Part shown: in pieces, positions 24,974 to 36,579 of the stretch
How positions within the stretch are numbered: position 1 is the first letter of the stretch
How the letters are laid out: every line of letters starts with the position of its first letter
DNA from: Smittia aterrima
Lineage: Eukaryota; Arthropoda; Insecta; Diptera; Chironomidae
Length of the DNA stretch: 64,000 nt
Direction of reading: 5' to 3'
Assembly (NCBI GenBank): GCA_033063855.1
Contig: CP093831.1
Location: forward strand, 14,198,001 to 14,262,000
The notes under the pieces: generated by a model
Database searches by the model: none
The model's input: only the letters and a program-made list of their open reading frames with translations
Told to the model about the DNA's origin: nothing
Translations under genes and position numbers: made by a program

Positions 24974-26768
24974 TCCGTCGAAGACAAACGAAACTTTTCC
25001 TTGCAATTAACACAATCGTATGCACCCGCGTGTCAAGACCAAATTCCGAAAAACTCTCTTCTCTCGTTTCATTTTTGATTTAAAGATTTGTGTCAGTTAA
25101 AATTGACTGCCGTTTTATGTTGATAGCTGCAATCAATTATATTCAAAGTCGTAGTTTATAGGATTGTGCCGATTAACACGTTGGCTATCTCCGAAAAGTC
25201 GTTTGTCAACAATTCGATTCATTTTTTGTTTGTAAATAACGTTAAAGAAAAATCAAAAATTTCAGTTCATCCTGTTTAAGTTTACTTCTTCAAAATTTAA
25301 ATCTAAATCTCAGAAGGTTACGCCACTCTCGAACAACTCAATAATTCGGCTTCTTGAAATAGATGAAACTCTCGTCGCTTGCGAAAAGTCGCTGATCAAA
25401 CAACAATAATCTCAGGGACTTGATATACGATGATGACACATTAGCTAATAATTTAACGTAGTCGAATAACAAACGATAGACAGGCGACTATTACCAACAA
25501 TGGTTGCCAAACCTAATTGAATGAAGAAATTACCACTCAACTTCATGCTGCATGCGAGAAACATCAAAAGTACCAAACAATTGAGTTCAACGTCGAAAAC
25601 GCGACATACGGGCGTTAATTTCATGATTTCAATCTCACATTCACTAAAAAAAACTGTGCATTGAAGGTGATGGGCTCTCTGTTCGATACCCTCATCAAAT
25701 TCGATTTATTGCATCATTGAGTCCAAGATTCGTGGCAAGAAAAAATGTTGAGCCTTAGGTGAACCTCTCTCGAATCATCAAACTCGATCTCCTTTCACTT
25801 TTTTATCACATTTGAATTTGAAATTAGCCATAAAAGTTTTATGATAAAACTTTATGAATTTGGAATATTTAACGAATCAAATTGACCAAAAAACAATTCC
25901 ATAATTTCCTTAAAGGAAAGAAACCTCACGGAAGTTGTAAGATGATGGCTTTGGTTAGTAGATGTTAGATGTTAATTGGCGCTAACCTCAGTCTCGTCGA
26001 TCAGCGTTGCCTAACTAACTAACCATTTTATATAATTTCTATTAAAACAAAGTTCATTTCAACGGTGACAAATTATTTTTTCTTTTATTCATTTAAAATT
26101 AATAGCAACAAGTAGGAGTCGTAAGAGCTATTTACAAAAGAAATTGCAATCTTTCGAGCTTGGCTGCTTTGGCGGCCCGAAAATATTGGCAATTCATAAA
26201 ATCCGATTCATAAGTCCGTTTGTTGTTGAAATTAATGTGGAGCCTGCTAAAAAGCATTCGCTGAGAGATGATCAATGACAAGAACGAGCCTCTAGTTCGA
26301 CGATAGGTTTTTGTGCATAAATGACCCGTTTTTTGAAGTTTGTAGAATGTTTTGAGTGTTCTTGGCAAGATCTATTTTCAGAAAATGTCTTTCGCAGGTA
26401 ATTTCAGGGTTCGTAAGCGCTGCCTAACTTTCTTGATCTTATTTTCGTTAAAGGCGCGCAAGGAAACTTTAAAATCTCCTTTGATGTTGTAGGCGGCAAT
26501 TCGTTTCAAAAGAAACTTGTTTCGTGATGAATTGAAGCTGCTTAATTTTGTGGTTTGTTTGGCTGATTAGCGTTGTATGTTGTTTAACAAGAGATGTAAG
26601 CTAATGCTGCTCAGATGCAACGGTTTGCTGTGGCTTGATGGGGGTCCTTTCTAAATATTAGATTAGGTCATCAAACGATGTTAACTATACTACGAAGTCT
26701 TTTTCATGTCCGTGTTGTGTTGTGTGCTTGGTGTGTTTCGTTCAATGTGTCAGACTTGAGTGTTTAAC
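24974..26768. other. Spacer between left repeat arm and resilin-like gene
   Basis: About 1.8 kb of non-coding DNA containing the 3' flank of the resilin-like gene. The 78-codon frame at 26132-26368 has no support. No further repeat recognised. Confidence 0.5.
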
Positions 26769-27668
26769 TTAGAAAGGAGCTCCATAGTTGCTTGATGGGC
26801 GTTGAGCTTGTTGTTGTGGGGCACCGTAGCTTGAGCTTGGGGCTTGTTGTGGGGCACCATAGCTTGAGCTTGGGGCTTGTTGAGGTGCGCCGTAGCTTGA
26901 GCTTGGTGCTTGAGCTGGTCCTGATGAGTATCCTCCAGCAGAGCTAGCGTATCCTCCGGCAGATCCTCCAGCTGATTGAGATTCAGATTTGTATTGAGCG
27001 ACTTGGATTGATGGGATTGTGTTTTCCAAGACAATTCCGACAACGCGAGCTTGTTGTTGAGCTGGTGCGCCATATTGAGAGCTTGGAGCTCCATATTGAG
27101 AGCTTGGTGCTGGGGCTCCGTAGCTTGAGCTTGGAGCGCCATAGCTTGAGCTAGGTGCTGCGCCGCCTCCGAATCCTCCTTGTCCTCCTTGACCGCCATG
27201 GCCGCCGCCGTTTCCGCCGCTCTGGCTTTCTTCACGCAACAAAATTTGACGGATTTGATCCAACAATTGTGGATCGATGTTTTGACCTTCTTGGGTACTC
27301 TGACCAACAGCTTCTTGTTGATAGTTTCCTCCGCTGCTAACGTCAGAAGCACCACCTCCGAATGATGATCCTCCCGCTGCGAATCCACTTCCTGTGGATT
27401 GTGGTCTGTTGTAGTTGTAACCGCCGGGAGCTTCGCAGTTGGCAACAGCGGCCAAGGCGAAAGCCGCGAACTAATTTAAAGATTAAGAGAGTTTTATTAA
27501 ATTGTAATCACTAATCGATTGCTTATGAACATGGAAACGCTTGAGTTCAGCCGACAACGGAATTTTAAGTTCGAAGTAATCCATTTCCGTGTGGCTCTGC
27601 TTTCAATGTCCATCAATCGATTTTTGTACACTTTAAAACTGTCAACTCACAATAACGAAGGAGTTCAT
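26769..27668 (-). CDS. Resilin-like SSYGAP-repeat secreted structural protein
   Basis: Two exons: 27651-27668 (six codons) and 26769-27470, giving about 239 residues. The short first exon splits the signal peptide (MNSFVI + FAAFALAAVANCEA), an arrangement common in insect cuticle-protein genes. After GGYNYNRPQ there is a Gly/Ser-rich part, a conserved-looking segment (DPQLLDQIRQILLREE), and eight S-S-x-Y-G-A-P repeats in two blocks of four, separated by a non-repetitive segment (VVGIVLENTIPSIQVAQ). The repeat resembles the elastic repeat of pro-resilin, but no R&R chitin-binding domain is visible. A role in extracellular matrix, cuticle, egg shell or silk is possible. The gene sits between the arms of the inverted repeat. 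Confidence 0.88.
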
Positions 27669-27733
27669 CTTGCTTAGGTTTGTTTATTAAATAAAAGAAA
27701 AAGTCGCGAGACTTGTTGTCTTAAAGGTTTTTG

Positions 27734-27775
27734 ACTGAATGTGAGTTTCCTCTGTAGAACTTCGGCTTTTATATC
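27734..27775 (-). promoter_or_regulatory. TATA box and initiator of the resilin-like gene
   Basis: On the minus strand a GATATAAAAG TATA box (27766-27775) lies about 30 bases before an arthropod initiator TCAGT (27734-27738). This predicts transcription starting near 27736 and a 5' leader of about 68 bases before the ATG at 27666-27668. The spacing is canonical, as expected for a strongly expressed structural-protein gene. Confidence 0.75.
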
Positions 27776-28498
27776 CACACAACACAAGCGATGCAAATTA
27801 TCTCTCGCCGACGAATTTTGTTCATTTCTTTTTCTCCCAAAGAAAAAAAACTTAGCTTTGCTTTAAACATTTTTTTTTCGCATTGCAAACCATCTGATTT
27901 TCGATGCCGCGCTTTTTCTCTCGAACATCTTCAGTTTTTCTCATAGAGAAAAGAAAGGCGAGTGGGGCGAAGCTTCTTCTTCTCTGTCATTGATCTCTCT
28001 TGCTCTCTCACATTATCCCTCGTAATTTATTTTTCTTATATCGCGGGTATCTTCGAATGGCTTTTGCATTTATTGCACTTAGTTCGTCGTTGTTTTCCTG
28101 CATTTCTTTCTTTCTTTTCCGAGTTGATAGCCAGCATCATCGTGGCATTCAGTCGTGCTTGTTCAATTTTATCTTAACTTTCGATTTCCAATGATGACAT
28201 TTTCAATGTTTGAATAGGCAGAATCTGGAATTTTCATCGTTTGCCTTACATGGATCGTGCTTGGTGCATTATTGGTCTTCGTGAAAGGGAAAAAACTGAC
28301 TAAGGAAATGAGACAAAGACTTTGCAGTTGCATCCGATCGGAACGTCTTGTGGTTTGTCGAAAGAATTTTATTGAGAAGAGAAATGTTGCATAATAATTG
28401 CTCGTGACTTAAGAGTCATAAGATCAATGAGGAGTCATAAAAAGGTTTTATATTGCGTTTATTACCGTTTCGATATGAAACTTCATTTAAATAAAGGT
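27776..28498. other. Upstream region of resilin-like gene
   Basis: Upstream promoter region up to the right repeat arm, with T-rich and TTTCTTT-rich stretches. Short frames here have no supporting features. Confidence 0.45.
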
Positions 28499-29494
28499 GT
28501 TATAAAATACATCAGTCGATGTAACCGATTAAAGCTCCTGGTGTTTTACAGCGAACATCATAAATTTATTCAAAGCTTGACCGAGTATCGTTGGACAAAC
28601 CAATACGACAATCTCAAGTTGTCACTTCAAATCAGTCGAAACTAAAAGCTTAACAATTTTTCATGCCATTTCCGCAAGCAAACGATTTAAGTGACGATTC
28701 TTTTAAAGTTCGAACGCACTTCTCAGATATCAATGAAAGCTCTTGACGAAAATGTCAATCCAAACAAGGTTTGACTGATCGTTTGATGTTGCGTCTGCGG
28801 TTCGAATTGTTGAAGAGAAAAAGTTGTTGGTTCGGAAATTAATCTCGTGAGTTAGACTTGGGAATACAAAATTATGTTTCTCGGAGACGATTGCACAAAA
28901 GTGCATCATGCAATCGCGATAAAGCTGCAACTTCATAAACTTCGTTTGGCTTCACATGGCGGTGACTCAACAATTTTCATTGTGATGTCATTACGAATCT
29001 GATTGCAGAGCGTGAAATTCGTCTTCTTTCATTCTTCTCCACTACTCGCTCTCAACCTCATCTTCCCATGAAAAATGTTTTGTAATGTGTCGACGATTAC
29101 TGTTCAAAAAGTCTTCGAAGTGTTCGAGTCAACAACATCAACTTGACCGTGGCGCATGCCACTGCATGAAGCTTCAACTTTTTTTTTGACGATCAAGAAG
29201 ATTAAAACTGTTTTTTTTTGTGGGCTCTGCAATTTTTGATGATTTGTTTTGTGAGCTAATTGTAAAGGCGACCATGACCTATAAGATGATCTAAGTGTCA
29301 CTCAACAACGACCGAACTCATCGAGTGTGAAAGTTGTTCTCGAATAAGAAAAGAGGAAGAAATGACGACGTGAAGTTACCGAGAGTATTGAAGCCAGAAG
29401 AAGATGCAACGGAGAATGCAAACGTTGCGTAACTTAAATCGAGATGCTCGCGAGTTTATGATTTTATGCACGTGAGAGCCAAAGGTTTCAATTG
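28499..29494 (-). repeat. Right arm of the inverted repeat
   Basis: Inverted copy of 23988-24973, separated from it by about 3.5 kb that contains only the resilin-like gene. Visible differences from the left arm include changed T- and A-run lengths near 29180-29215 and single substitutions such as those near 28860. Homology ends sharply on both sides. Confidence 0.9.
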
Positions 29495-31524
29495 ATGTTA
29501 TAATGAGATGGATTCAATGAGTAGTTGATGCGAAACTTCTTTGCGTGGTCGTAAACATTTTATTGTTGAAATATTATCTAAATAAATAAACAGCAATAAA
29601 AAATGTCACTTTCCATGCGGATTTGCTTTTGTGTTTGAAGCTTTCGCAGAAATTTTTTAATGATATCGTCTCGCGGTTTTTTTTGGTCCGATGGTATCAT
29701 TATGCAGATTCGTTTATGATAATTTACGCATCAGACGAACAACAATAAGCAGGTTAGACTTTTCCCATTTTACTGCGAATATGATGGTCAGTGATTGATA
29801 ACTTGAAAAGATAAGCTTTATCGGATTGAATTAAATTGAGTTTTAATGACGTGATCGAATGACACTTTTGAATAAAAGTCAAAGCGCATACAATCTCCTT
29901 TAATATCGATCCCTGGTATCATCCATAAATTTCAATCGCCATTAATCACTAAGCAACATTTGCCGCCACTATTCGTCTGGAAATTTAAAACTCTCGGAGA
30001 CAAAAACCTTATCAAAAATTCGTAATAAATCGAAAGATTTCAACGGGCGACTAGAAGAAAAAAGAAATAGAGAAACTCATAAATATTAATGCTCATACAC
30101 AATTAGTTATTCGTGTAATTATAGCGATGACTTTGGTATTTATTGAGTTGCTAAGTCTTGAGGATTGAAACGTGCCGAAATGAAAAGGGAGATCGAAGCT
30201 TAACGGGGACGACATTGTTTTATCGTGGTGAGCTTACAAATGTCGTTGGTTACGAAAGAAGCTTTAAAATATCATCTTTTTTACCCCCTGGTCGGTTCAA
30301 ACGACGATCGTCTTGAATAAAACGCACCGGATGGAAACTTATCAAACCCACTTTTGGATTTAAAACGCGTTTTTTTTTGTGTCAGAAACGGATTTGTCAA
30401 TTCAAATCAAAAACCAAATTCAGATTCAAAATCGCTGCAATTTAAAATCAGAGCAACAGATAAAATCACAAGTCGTTGATCTGCAATAATTTTCTCGCAA
30501 ATATACTTGTCAATATTGGTATTGCTTCTCGTGTTTTTAACGAAAGTGTCTTGTTGAAAAGATTATTATTTGAGTAAACGCCCAGCAATTTCATGAGTCG
30601 ACACGAAGAAGACGAGAAAAACAACCCGAAATTTAAGAAACAGCAGTGATTAGTTTCGCTTTTACGTCTCGGAATATAAAGTTTGAGATCTATTGTACAA
30701 TATGGGCGATTAATTTTCGGCGTTTCATTTTCACTTCGAGCTTTAGGTCAATGTCACCTAGATTGTGCCATTAAGTAATTGACGTGAAATGATTTATGAC
30801 TTGGATGTGTAACATGATTGATTGATTCCTGAAAAATCCTCCAAATAATTTCGTTGAAAGTACTTTTTCTTTCATTTTTATTTTTAAAACTTCTTCTGAA
30901 CGTCATTTACACATTTTTTGAATTTGTAATAATTTTTTGTCCCCAGTTGATGATGAAAAAAAAGAAATCTTGAACTTTTTGCTAGTGCTTTACAGTAATC
31001 CTATCGTCAAATGTTTATCCTCATTACAAGACGTAAAACAGCAAAAATTGTCTTCGAATACAGAAATCCAATTTATCAACAAAAAAAAAAGTTCTTTTGT
31101 CTTGCTTTGGAAGTTGTACAAACGTTTCTTGTTAGATGAAAAATAGTTTTGAAACAGTTTTCTTTAACTCTATTTATCTCGACTAATGTGTTTGAAAACT
31201 AAGGGGTTAAAGGTCAGGATAAGAAAAAATATTTTAAATTCTTACAAAACTACAACATCATATCGATCGACTTTGAATGTGTCTCGGGAATTATGCTTCT
31301 CCTTCGTCTCGTCAGAAAATTTTTCTTTCTTATGTGTATTTACAACATAGTTCTCGATAGACGAATTTATGGCGGAATCATTTCCCGATTGTTATTTTGA
31401 GTCACTTTACGATCCGGAATTCAGGTTTTTGTGTAAATTTAGTTTGGCGATTTTAGTTGAAAATTTCATGAAGTGTTGATTGTGATATGAATCTGCTTTT
31501 GGAGTCTTGAGACATTTGAATGAC
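29495..31524. other. Two-kilobase non-coding stretch
   Basis: AT-rich DNA with no long frame, no tRNA-like cloverleaf that I could recognise and no clear repeat. It may hold a further 3' exon of the acidic-protein gene if its intron continues past 31525. Confidence 0.45.
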
Positions 31525-33546
31525 TTACTGAGGAGTTTCTGTTTCGATTGGAGCTGAAATTGGTTCATCTGTAAATAAATTGTGGGTTGGATTTCAACAG
31601 TCCTAACAGGTTACTCGTGACTCAACGCTCTCACCTTGGGTTGCTTCGATCTTCGTCTGTTCAGTAATCTTTTCTGTTGACAACGATTCGACTGGCGTCT
31701 CTTGGACAACAGCTGTTCGCGATGAATCATCCGAAGATATCTCAAACACTTGAGTTGGTTCAACATGATTCTCTGAAGAAGCTTCAACTACAGGCACTGC
31801 AGCCTCTTTGCTTGTTTCAGCCAACGTAGGTTCTTCACTGACTTTTAGAGATGAAGCAGTTCCATTCTCAACTTCTGGTTTTGCTTGGCTCTTTTCGCTA
31901 GTCGAGCTGATTTCCTGCTCCACAGCCTTTTCTTTCTTTTCAACAAATGGCTCAGCAACTTCTGCTTCTGGCTCACTAATCACGATTGCTGGTGGACTTT
32001 CTTTCTTTTCAGTTACTTCATCCACGGGCAGTTCAGTTGTCGTAGACTTGGTAGCTGAATCAACCTCCATAGCTTCGACAGGCGAAGAAGACTCTGCTTT
32101 TGCTTCCACTGGAGCTTCAACCTCCACAGCTGTCTCTTTTACAAGAACCTCTTCAGATTTTGCTATTTCATCAACGCTATTTTGAACCGGTTTCTCATCT
32201 GCTTTTGTTTCTTTATCCAGCGGCTTGCCTTCCTCTGATGCCAATTCTTGGGATGACTCTTCTGGAATAGTTTCATTGACTTTCTTTTTATCCTTACTTT
32301 CTTTCTCCTTGGCTGATGTTGAGACCTCTTCATCGACTTCCATTGTTTCTACTGAGCCATTCGACTCTTGAGTTGGTGCGTCGACTACATCAACCTTCAT
32401 TTCAGATTTGCTTTCGATAGTTTCTTCAGTAGTTTTCTGTTCGTCAATGGTATCTGCAAGTTTTTGACGCTTTCGTGGCGGAGCTGGTTGCTTGGGCGAG
32501 ACTTTCACAGTTTCGTTTTCAACAGCTTCAACTTCTTCCTCATCAGCATCAACAATTTTTTTCTTGCCTCGTCGTGATGAGCTTGGTGTTGATGGTTTTA
32601 CAGTCGGAGGCGTAACAGGAGCCGGAGTTGAAACTTTTGTACTTGAACGTGTTCTTCGGGTCGATCTAGAGTCAGACAATTCTTCAACACCCATGTTCTT
32701 CAGCAGTTCTTTACTTTCCTCTTGAGCCCTTTCAATGTGAGATTTGCGTTTTGGAGTTCGTTTCGTCTAAAATAGATAAAAATGAAAGAAAATATTATTT
32801 AAACTGGAACGCAACATGTGACGCAACACGTTAATGCAAGAGAATATTGATGACGAATAAAGTTTTTCTTCGAAGCTTCGTTTTAAAAATTTATGGTTCG
32901 TAAATGGAACTGGAAAGTTTCACAAATTTTCGTAAAAAAATATATAATTTAAGTACGGGTTTGTTATTGCGTTATCATTGTGACACAAATATCGTCACGA
33001 ACAATTTTACCGCTTCACTTTTATTTACGGAAACGATGAGTACGTAAAAGAACAAAACGGAGATAATGACTTTCATGCAACATTGTCGTTATCTATGCAA
33101 GAGATCCCATATCAACCATCTTCTTGCTTCTATTTTGTCGTGAGTTTGTGATGAAACCAGACGACAAATAACCGCCAAAACATTGTTTTCAGATTACATT
33201 GGTTATATACTTTCTTATGTACTTCCATATTGGAAGGTTTCAACTACGAAAACACATGTACGTGTGTATGATGGAATTTTGCGCTATTTTATGCATTTTC
33301 ATTGTTAGCATTTCGTAATCTAAGAACACTCTTTTCATTTGAACGGGCTTGCATATCAAGTTGCGGCTTACAAATTAATGATATGGAGGTTATCAAAGAC
33401 AAAAGAACGCTTCGAATGATTTTTTCACGATAGCGTCGTTACACTATTTATCCGAATTTCACTGACTATAAGCTTACCGGGGTCTCTTTATTCTGGTTTT
33501 CGTCTTTAGCGGGACTTGCTTTTGTGTTTGAAGATATTTCAGACAT
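31525..33546 (-). CDS. Acidic low-complexity, probably nuclear protein
   Basis: Three exons: 33478-33546, 31635-32766 and 31525-31568, summing to 415 codons. The N-terminal part is basic (TKRTPKRKSHIERAQEESKELL, then a Ser/Arg/Thr stretch and RRGKKK), which could serve nuclear import. The remaining about 300 residues are Glu/Ser/Val/Thr-rich with many short EE and SS runs and no folded domain. I do not recognise it. A chromatin or scaffold protein is a guess from composition. The annotated stop (ETPQ then TAA) overlaps a strong donor sequence (CA|GTAAGT), so the last exon may instead splice onward to an exon I did not find. Confidence 0.7.
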
Positions 33547-34098
33547 TTTATTACTTGTTTTTCCACTAGAAAATCAAAAATGTTTTCAGCAAAGGAGCGC
33601 GATTTTAAAGAAAGCTGTTGTGTTTGTGTTTGTGAGTGCGAGGGGCTGATTGCACAAGAAAATTCGTTATTTTTGAACTTGCCGTTAATTTTTTTTCTTT
33701 TTCTTGGAAAACGAATAAATAAGTTATTGTTAGATGTAGAACAAATATTTTTAGTTGATATTGAAGAGAAATATGTTATTTACAGATTATGCAACATTGA
33801 TTGAAAATAATCAAAGGAAATTCAATAAATTAGATTTTAAGCAAACGCACTTCTCCACCATTAAAAGTATTGAGCCGGCTTAATAAGTTTTATTTCAGAA
33901 GTTTTAATCAATTTTCTAGTTTTATAACAAACTAATGAATACTTAAATTTTTAATGGTAAATTGAAAATATTGAACAGTTGGCAAAAAAATTATTTCCTT
34001 TTGTGGAGCAATCAACAATCAATAAAATTGGAGCTTAGCGTATAGTAAAATATTTCTCGTCCCATTCGGAAATTGCAGAAAAGTTTGAATAAAATACT
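33547..34098. other. Divergent promoter region, acidic protein / CstF-50
   Basis: About 550 bases between two start codons pointing away from each other. AT-rich, no clear TATA box selected and no repeat seen. A 74-codon plus frame (33580-33804) is not supported. Confidence 0.45.
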
Positions 34099-35444
34099 AT
34101 GAAGGACATTGAAATTCTCGATCCCCATAACACTGTCAAGAACAGAGAGATCTTGCACAGATTGATCATTAGGTATTGTTGCAATTATTCTTTTAATTTC
34201 CAAGATTCTAAATGTTGTTTGCTATTTTTTTTAGTCAATTGTTTTACGATGGATTTCCACAAATTGCTGCTGAACTAGCAAACAGTATCAGAACTGATCC
34301 GCCATGTCCACCCAGCAATCGTCTCTATACGATCATGATAAGCGCTCTTCAGAATGAAAAGAAAGAAATCAACTATGACGACGTCTCGAGCGGCTTAGAT
34401 CTTGAATTTCAAGCTGAAGGAACTGCATTAGCACCAGAGCCAGCGAGTTATGAAACAGCTTACGTAACATCTCATAAGCATGCCTGTCGTTCTGGATCTT
34501 TTAGTTTCGATGGACAATTGGTTGCAACAGGTTCAGTCGATGCGTCGATTAAAATCCTCGATGTCGAAAGGATGGTCGCCAAATCAGCTCCTGAAGATAA
34601 CGAGACAGGAAGAGAACAACAGCAAGGACATCCTGTCATCAGAACACTTTACGATCACACTGAGGAAGTAGCTTATCTTGAGTTCCACCCGAAGGAGCAA
34701 ATTTTAGCTTCTGGTTCCAAAGATTGTACTGTTAAGCTATTCGATATCAGCAAGGCTTCAGTCAAGAAGGCTCACAAAACATTTTCCGATTGTGAACCTG
34801 TACGTTGCATGGCATTCCATCCTACCGGCGACTACTTGGCAGTTGGAACTGAACATCATTTGCTTCGTATTTATGACATCAACACTGGACAATCTTATGT
34901 TAGTGCGATTCCAGCTCAGCATCACAAATCCGCAATCAGTTGTGTTAAATATGCAGCAACTGGTAAATGTTACGCGACGGGAGGAGCTGATGGAGCAATC
35001 AAAATTTGGGACGGAATAAGTGGACGTTGTATAAACACTTTCACAGATGCTCATGGTGGTCATGAAATTTGCTCAGTGACATTCACAAAGAACGGAAAAT
35101 ATCTCTTGTCGTCAGGGAAGGATTCGTTGGTTAAGCTTTGGGAGTTAAGCACTAGCCGTGCTCTCATTGCTTACACAGGAGCAGGAACAACTGGAAAACA
35201 AGAACACAACACTCAAGCCGTTTTCAATCATACTGAAGACTTTGTGCTCTATCCAGATGAAGCAACAACTTCTCTATGCGCTTGGAACTCGCGTAACGCT
35301 TCTCGCTTACATTTGACTTCTCTTGGTCATAATGGCGCTGTTCGTCACATAACTCATTCGCCAACAGCTCCTGCATTCCTCACATGCTCTGATGACTTTA
35401 GAGCTCGTTTCTGGGTCCGAAGAAGCACGGGCAACCAATACTAA
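34099..35444 (+). CDS. CstF1: Cleavage stimulation factor subunit 1 (CstF-50)
   Basis: Two exons, 34099-34172 and 34235-35444, give 427 residues, near the human length. The N-terminal dimerisation segment (REILHRLIISQLFYDGFPQIA) is split by the intron. It is followed by the family's ETAYVTSHK-ACR and a run of WD40 repeats (GQLVATGSVDASIKILD, LASGSKDCTVKLFD, YLLSSGKDSLVKLWE, TCSDDFRARFW). CstF-50 is part of the nuclear complex that recognises GU-rich elements for 3' cleavage and polyadenylation of mRNA. The long frame also opens at an ATG at 34212, but that lies in the intron; the exon junction IIS|QLFYDG matches the family. The gene ends only 68 bases from the stop of the convergent gene. Confidence 0.95.
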
Positions 35445-35473
35445 AACTTTTCATTTCTTACACTGGATTTATT

Positions 35474-35497
35474 AATAAAGATTTAAAGAAAAATAAA
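35474..35497 (+). terminator. Polyadenylation signals of CstF-50
   Basis: Two AATAAA hexamers (35474-35479 and 35492-35497) follow the stop codon by 30 and 48 bases. Cleavage after either would place the CstF-50 3' end at or inside the end of the convergent gene at 35513. Confidence 0.6.
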
Positions 35498-35512
35498 ACT
35501 TGAAGTTTCGTC

Positions 35513-36153
35513 TTACATAGAAAAGTAAATCTCATCTGACAATTGTTGCACAACTTCATTATTCAGAATGTCATCCAATTTCTTCTGTGAGGAATGAACG
35601 TTGTTGGTTATTTGACGAAGACTTGTTTTAATTCCCTCGACAATCTTCAAGTGACTTTGTAGATTTTCTTTACTGCTCGGGAGCTTCTTCAATTCTTCTT
35701 GAACAGCTTCCAGAATATGCATATGCGATTTCAATTTTTGGATTTCCTCTTCAGAAATAACATTAGGATCATTACATTTAATATGATTCTTAAGAATTAT
35801 TTCAATGTTGTTAAGCAGTTTCTCGGTGAGGACAGCTTGTGATTCAATATCGGAATTTTCTTTCTCCAAAATATCCGAGCAGCTTCCGATCTTGAAAGCT
35901 CTGAAATTCAAGAAATAAAGTTATTTGGATTGTTTAATTAGATTGGAGCTACTAACTTGATATTGTTAACTTCATTCTTTAAGGTTACAGCCGCTTCGTG
36001 TAAAGATTTTAAACTTGAAGTGATCGAAATGTTTCGTTTGTTTCCTGTAACACCTTCAGCAATCAGTCCACTAAGCAAAGCATTTCCAAGTTTGTTGGAT
36101 TCAAGAATCTGCTTTTCAAATATCAAATCCTTGCTGGCGTCGTCCACACTCAT
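35513..36153 (-). CDS. Small coiled-coil protein, unrecognised
   Basis: Two exons, 35957-36153 and 35513-35900, joined as NNIK|AFKIG, give 194 residues. Almost the whole protein is predicted by eye to be helical with heptad-like spacing (EEEIQKLKSHMHILEAVQEELKKL, HLKIVEGIKTSLRQI). It has no membrane segment or catalytic motif. Size and composition would fit a kinetochore, spindle or other multi-subunit complex component, but I cannot name it. It is convergent with CstF-50. Confidence 0.72.
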
Positions 36154-36579
36154 TTTTAAATAAATATTTAAGGCGGCAAGAAATTCAAAACAAAACAAAA
36201 CTTTTTAGAACAAATTGTTGCGATCGGAGTCAATGACCTTAGAAATACGTTAATAAAAAAATAGAAGATTTATTAGATTTACTTAAAGGTAGAAATCTTT
36301 ATTCTCTTATTTGTTCCATTGGAATTAAAACAATAAAGTTATCGAATCTCTTCACAAAGTTATCGATTAAAAGTTACATGCCCATTTCGATGGACGGTTT
36401 TATAAATCAGGATTCAACGAGATAAGTAATAATAATAAAAAAAAATCCTTCCCTTGATAAATGAGGTCCAAAACAAGTGCAATGAGTTAGTGCAAAAAAG
36501 GTTTTGAGTGATGCGGATGAGATCACAATAAAAAATCAGAATTTGATTCAATCAATCTGTTGAAGGAAATCGCTGGAGA
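36154..36579. other. Intergenic region
   Basis: Promoter of the coiled-coil gene and 3' flank of the Golgi-protein gene, both on the minus strand. AT-rich; nothing else seen. Confidence 0.5.

Noticed and set aside
30280..30320. GGTTCAAAC motif resembling a tRNA T-loop
   Set aside because: No matching acceptor stem, D-arm or anticodon arm could be built around it.
34212..34234. ATG at 34212 as the start of CstF-50
   Set aside because: It lies in the intron just before the acceptor. The upstream exon 34099-34172 supplies the conserved N-terminus in frame.
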